The notes beneath the pieces are model-generated. The model saw nothing but the letters and a program-made list of their open reading frames with translations. It was not told the origin of the DNA and ran no database searches. Positions 61,594 to 64,000 of a stretch of DNA of 64,000 bases are shown piece after piece (position 1 is the first letter of the stretch; each line of letters begins with the position of its first letter). The position numbers and the translations under genes were made by a program. This DNA is from Rhodococcus sp. P1Y (GTDB taxonomy: Bacteria > Actinomycetota > Actinomycetes > Mycobacteriales > Mycobacteriaceae): assembly GCF_003641205.1 (NCBI RefSeq), contig NZ_CP032762.1, forward strand, positions 372,001-436,000, read 5' to 3'.

Positions 61594-62001
61594 ATGCAGT
61601 GCGTTCTCGAACAGCAACTCGTACTCGCGTGCAGAGGCATCCCTACTTCCGCACATCGAAGCGGACGGCCCCGTAGACACTCGGGTCCGTATCGAAGTAT
61701 CGAGTCCTCACCGATTAGCGCCGAACACGAACCCAACTCTGCCGTAGCCGATTTCGACAAGCGGATGGCCTCAGCTATCGAGTGGGCGCCGTTCGGCGGC
61801 GGGACAACCCGCGACATCGAAGCTGTCCACGGGCTGACGGTGACCGCGTTCTTCGAAGAAGTACTGGCGTTGGCCGACAGCGAGGAGTATCGACGAAAGT
61901 TGCCCCAGATCGTGCTCGAACGCGTAACCGAGACGGCACGCCTTCGCCTCCGCCGAGAGCGCGGTCCGGCCAACACACGCGAACCCCGGCCGCCGCCCTG
62001 A
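61594..62001 (+). CDS. Small hypothetical protein with DUF3263-like segment
   Basis: This 135-residue frame starts at ATG 61594 directly after a very strong ribosome site (GGAGGAGAAAT). Residues 53-120 (FDKRMASAIEWAPFGGGTTR, then a helical stretch ending LALADSEEYRRKLP) resemble the helical core of small actinobacterial DUF3263-type proteins. Residues 1-50 are basic and low in order, so the N-terminus may be spurious and a start near 61765 is possible. It lies downstream of MmpL. Confidence 0.45.
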   Translation: MQCVLEQQLVLACRGIPTSAHRSGRPRRHSGPYRSIESSPISAEHEPNSAVADFDKRMASAIEWAPFGGGTTRDIEAVHGLTVTAFFEEVLALADSEEYRRKLPQIVLERVTETARLRLRRERGPANTREPRPPP

Positions 62002-62190
62002 TTGACCGAACCTGGGATCTCGATCAACCCAATGAAAGCTGCGTCGTGGCGTGCACGAAGCCTTGTCGGATCTCGCCAGTGGCTATCCCCGCTCCTGATT
62101 ACCTCTCCGCCGGATACGACCATCGGCCTCCTCACCGCTGACACAATCGAAATACCTGACCTCGACGCTTCGCCCACCGGGAGAACATCG

Positions 62191-62280
62191 ATGAACGACA
62201 CCACCGAGACATCAGAAGAGTTCGACTTCATCGTCGTCGGATCCGGTGCCGGAGGTGGCCCTTTGGCGTCGCCGGAGAGA
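62191..62280 (+). pseudogene. 5' remnant of a GMC oxidoreductase
   Basis: From ATG 62191, preceded by GGGAG, the frame reads about 30 residues identical in style to the start of long-chain GMC oxidoreductases (EEFDFIVVGSGAGGGPLA, the FAD dinucleotide fold) and then degenerates (SPERLGAADDGQ). No later GMC part is found before hipB. The gene was probably truncated by deletion or by insertion of the neighbouring module. Confidence 0.65.
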
Positions 62281-62527
62281 CTCGGTGCTGCCGATGACGG
62301 CCAGCGAGCCCGACGATTCTCCGGCCCGGCGGGACCATGGGGCCCAGTGGACTTTTGCCTCCGATACACCGGGTTACTTCTCGTAGTGTCGCCGGACCCT
62401 AACGGACCCCCGTTCCCACCGCAGGCAGCGACGGTCGCGTCTGAGCTCGATAGACCAAACACCCTCCCGACACATTGATCACGAGCGCCGACGATCTCTA
62501 CTGACAGCAGTCGAGGTCCGGACGAGA

Positions 62528-62582
62528 TAATGCTGGCTGCAGCAAGCGTCTGGGACTAATATGATGGATCAGACCAGCATTA
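62528..62582. promoter_or_regulatory. hipBA promoter/operator region
   Basis: TAATGCTGG (62528-62536) and CCAGCATTA (62574-62582) form a perfect 9-bp inverted pair around a -10-like TAATAT (62557-62562). The last arm abuts the ribosome site of hipB. The layout fits HipB autorepression. Confidence 0.6.
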
Positions 62583-62594
62583 AAGGAGGGAAGA

Positions 62595-62903
62595 ATGAGT
62601 AAGCGTCCACTGTCGAGCCGATCGCAACGTACGGCACGCACCCTCGGCGAGTATTTGTCGACCTTTCGACGTCTACAAGGACTCACGGCTGTTCAAGTGG
62701 CCGACCGGGCAGGCATCAACAGAGAGACACTTCGCCGCCTCGAACACGGCGACGCCAGCGTCGGCCTGGACGTCTTCCTCGAAGTGTGCCGAGTTCTCGG
62801 TGCACTCGACTTCGTCACAGAAGGCATGAACCCATACGAGACTGCACTGGGTCAGGCCCTCGCTGAGCAGAACCTTTCTCTACCCAAACGGGTACGACAG
62901 TGA
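62595..62903 (+). CDS. hipB: HipB-type antitoxin, XRE regulator
   Basis: This 102-residue protein has a central helix-turn-helix (LGEYLSTFRRLQGLTAVQVA, then DRAGINRETLRRLEHGDASV) and a C-terminal tail (SLPKRVRQ), as in HipB antitoxins. AAAGGAGGG 4 nt upstream is an ideal ribosome site. Its stop overlaps the hipA start by GTGA. It would repress the operon and neutralise HipA. Confidence 0.88.
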   Translation: MSKRPLSSRSQRTARTLGEYLSTFRRLQGLTAVQVADRAGINRETLRRLEHGDASVGLDVFLEVCRVLGALDFVTEGMNPYETALGQALAEQNLSLPKRVRQ

Positions 62904-64000
62904 ACCGTCACGTCGACATCTATATGCCGGCGCACGTCCTCGGACGCGGTCGGTCGGACACGGGTGAAGACACGCTGGTGGGCCGGGCGTTCTTCTCCAC
63001 AGCGCCCAAGGGCATCTCGACCACGTTCAGATACGACACGTCCTACCTGGCCAACAGGGGCTCGTTCGCGCTCGACCCAGCGTTGGACCTGTTCGAAGGC
63101 GGACACGCCACCGCTGACGGGCTCCCGTACTGCTTCACCGACTGCGCCCCGGACCGGTGGGGGCGCAACCTCATCAGCAAACGCTTGCGGGCTGCCGACC
63201 TCGAGGCAGGCCGAACCCCACGCACCGTCACGGACGTCGACTACCTCCTCGGCGTCACGGACCTGACCCGGCAGGGCGCACTGAGATTCACCGAGCCCGA
63301 CGCGGGTCCCGATGGCCCATATCTCGCCGTCGACCCGGGCATCCCGAAGCTGCTCGAGCTTCCCCGCCTCATGCGTGCGGCCGAGCGGGTAGAAGACTCC
63401 GGCGTCGACGAAGGCCTCGACGCCGTCAAGGAACTACTGGACGCAGGCACAGGCTCACTCGGCGGCGCACGACCGAAAGCGTCAGTACGCGACGGCGCCC
63501 GCCTCGTAGTCGCCAAATTCAGTAGCCCCCGAGACGACTGGGACGTCATAGCCTGGGAGAAGACCGCACTCGACCTGGCCGAACGCGCAGGCCTTCGGGT
63601 ACCGACCCGTTCTCTTGCCCGGGTCGAAGGAAAGTCGGTCCTTCTGCTCGACCGGTTCGACCGAACCGAGAACGGTGCGCGTATCCCGTACGTCTCAGCG
63701 ATGACCCTGCTGACCGCGAGAGACGGGGCAAGCGACCAGTTCGACTACATCGACCTCGCCGAGACCCTCGCGGAACACGGCAGCACAACCATCGATTCCG
63801 ACCTGGTCGAACTGTGGAAACGTGTCCTGTTCTCCGTCGTCATCCACAACACCGACGACCACCTGCGCAACCACGGTTTCATTCGCGGCATCGGCGGCTG
63901 GACTTTGTCCCCGCTGTTCGACGTCAACCCGAACCCCGACATCGGCGCCCAACGACACGTGAGCATCGGGACCGCTCACGCACGCGACGACGAGCTCGAG
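62900..64000 (+). CDS. hipA: HipA-type serine/threonine kinase toxin, cut by the window end
   Basis: The 367 visible codons from GTG 62900 encode a HipA-like kinase. An N-terminal subdomain (residues 1-110) ends in PYCFTDCAPDRWGRNLISKR, the typical DSLPDGWG-like site. The Gly-rich loop GSLGGARPKASV is followed by LVVAKF, then catalytic VIHNTDDHLRNHGF (HxxDDHxxN) and WTLSPLFDVNPNPD, the metal-binding DxN/DFG equivalent. All key kinase residues are intact. HipA toxins phosphorylate tRNA synthetases and cause growth arrest. Only the last part is missing. Confidence 0.88.
   Translation, partial: MNRHVDIYMPAHVLGRGRSDTGEDTLVGRAFFSTAPKGISTTFRYDTSYLANRGSFALDPALDLFEGGHATADGLPYCFTDCAPDRWGRNLISKRLRAADLEAGRTPRTVTDVDYLLGVTDLTRQGALRFTEPDAGPDGPYLAVDPGIPKLLELPRLMRAAERVEDSGVDEGLDAVKELLDAGTGSLGGARPKASVRDGARLVVAKFSSPRDDWDVIAWEKTALDLAERAGLRVPTRSLARVEGKSVLLLDRFDRTENGARIPYVSAMTLLTARDGASDQFDYIDLAETLAEHGSTTIDSDLVELWKRVLFSVVIHNTDDHLRNHGFIRGIGGWTLSPLFDVNPNPDIGAQRHVSIGTAHARDDELE

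Overview
This is high-GC actinobacterial DNA, most likely from Rhodococcus or a close mycolic-acid-forming relative. GTG starts are frequent, genes are packed with many 4-bp GTGA/ATGA overlaps, and several families are typical of the group: a DevR/DevS (DosR/DosS) dormancy system with universal stress proteins, an MmpL exporter, a mymA-like monooxygenase/esterase/dehydrogenase set, and a cofactor-free 2,4-dioxygenase of the alkylquinolone-degrading (AqdC) type. No rRNA, tRNA, CRISPR array or insertion sequence was seen.

Layout. 1-9.3 kb: a catabolic block of ketopantoate-reductase-like protein, BKACE, glycerate kinase, GNAT, GntR/FCD regulator with a clear operator, enolase-superfamily dehydratase, MHS-type permease and N-acyl-D-amino-acid deacylase. 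9.6-13.6 kb: a secreted carboxylesterase, then a SnoaL/NmrA pair divergent from a TetR gene with twin operators. 13.6-19.2 kb: a mymA-like operon (alpha/beta hydrolase, SDR, diiron protein, Baeyer-Villiger-type monooxygenase) divergent from a ferredoxin reductase. 19.2-22.2 kb: an SDR/XRE pair and a PAS-PAS-GGDEF protein. 22.3-32 kb: a dormancy-type locus with zinc-ribbon, 2-TM, BON, flavodoxin, DUF1003, three universal stress proteins, an Acg-like nitroreductase and devR-devS, carrying DosR-box-like sites. 32-38.3 kb: a DJ-1/PfpI gene and an alkylquinolone-degradation-like cluster (hydrolase, FAD monooxygenase, MarR, MFS, AqdC-like dioxygenase). 38.3-46.4 kb: a four-gene membrane glycan-synthesis operon joined by three GTGA overlaps, divergent from a secreted glycoside hydrolase. 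46.4-56.3 kb: nsrR-hmp, two nitronate monooxygenases, a PNPOx-family protein, two MFS transporters, a malonate-semialdehyde-decarboxylase-like tautomerase and two LysR regulators. 56.3-64 kb: a membrane diguanylate cyclase, TetR-MmpL with an operator, a small hypothetical protein, a GMC-oxidoreductase remnant and a hipB-hipA toxin-antitoxin pair cut by the window end.

How genes fit together. Three systems stand out. (i) The 33.0-38.3 kb cluster has the enzymes expected to hydroxylate a 2-alkyl-4-quinolone, open the ring without a cofactor and hydrolyse the N-acylanthranilate product, under a MarR regulator and with an MFS transporter. (ii) The 52.3-56.3 kb operon (nitronate monooxygenase, MHS permease, malonate-semialdehyde-decarboxylase-like enzyme, LysR) fits catabolism of 3-nitropropionate or a related nitro acid, with NO detoxification genes 5 kb away. 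(iii) The 22-32 kb region looks like a compact DosR-type regulon around its own regulator. Functions are inferred from motifs and neighbours; no database search was run.
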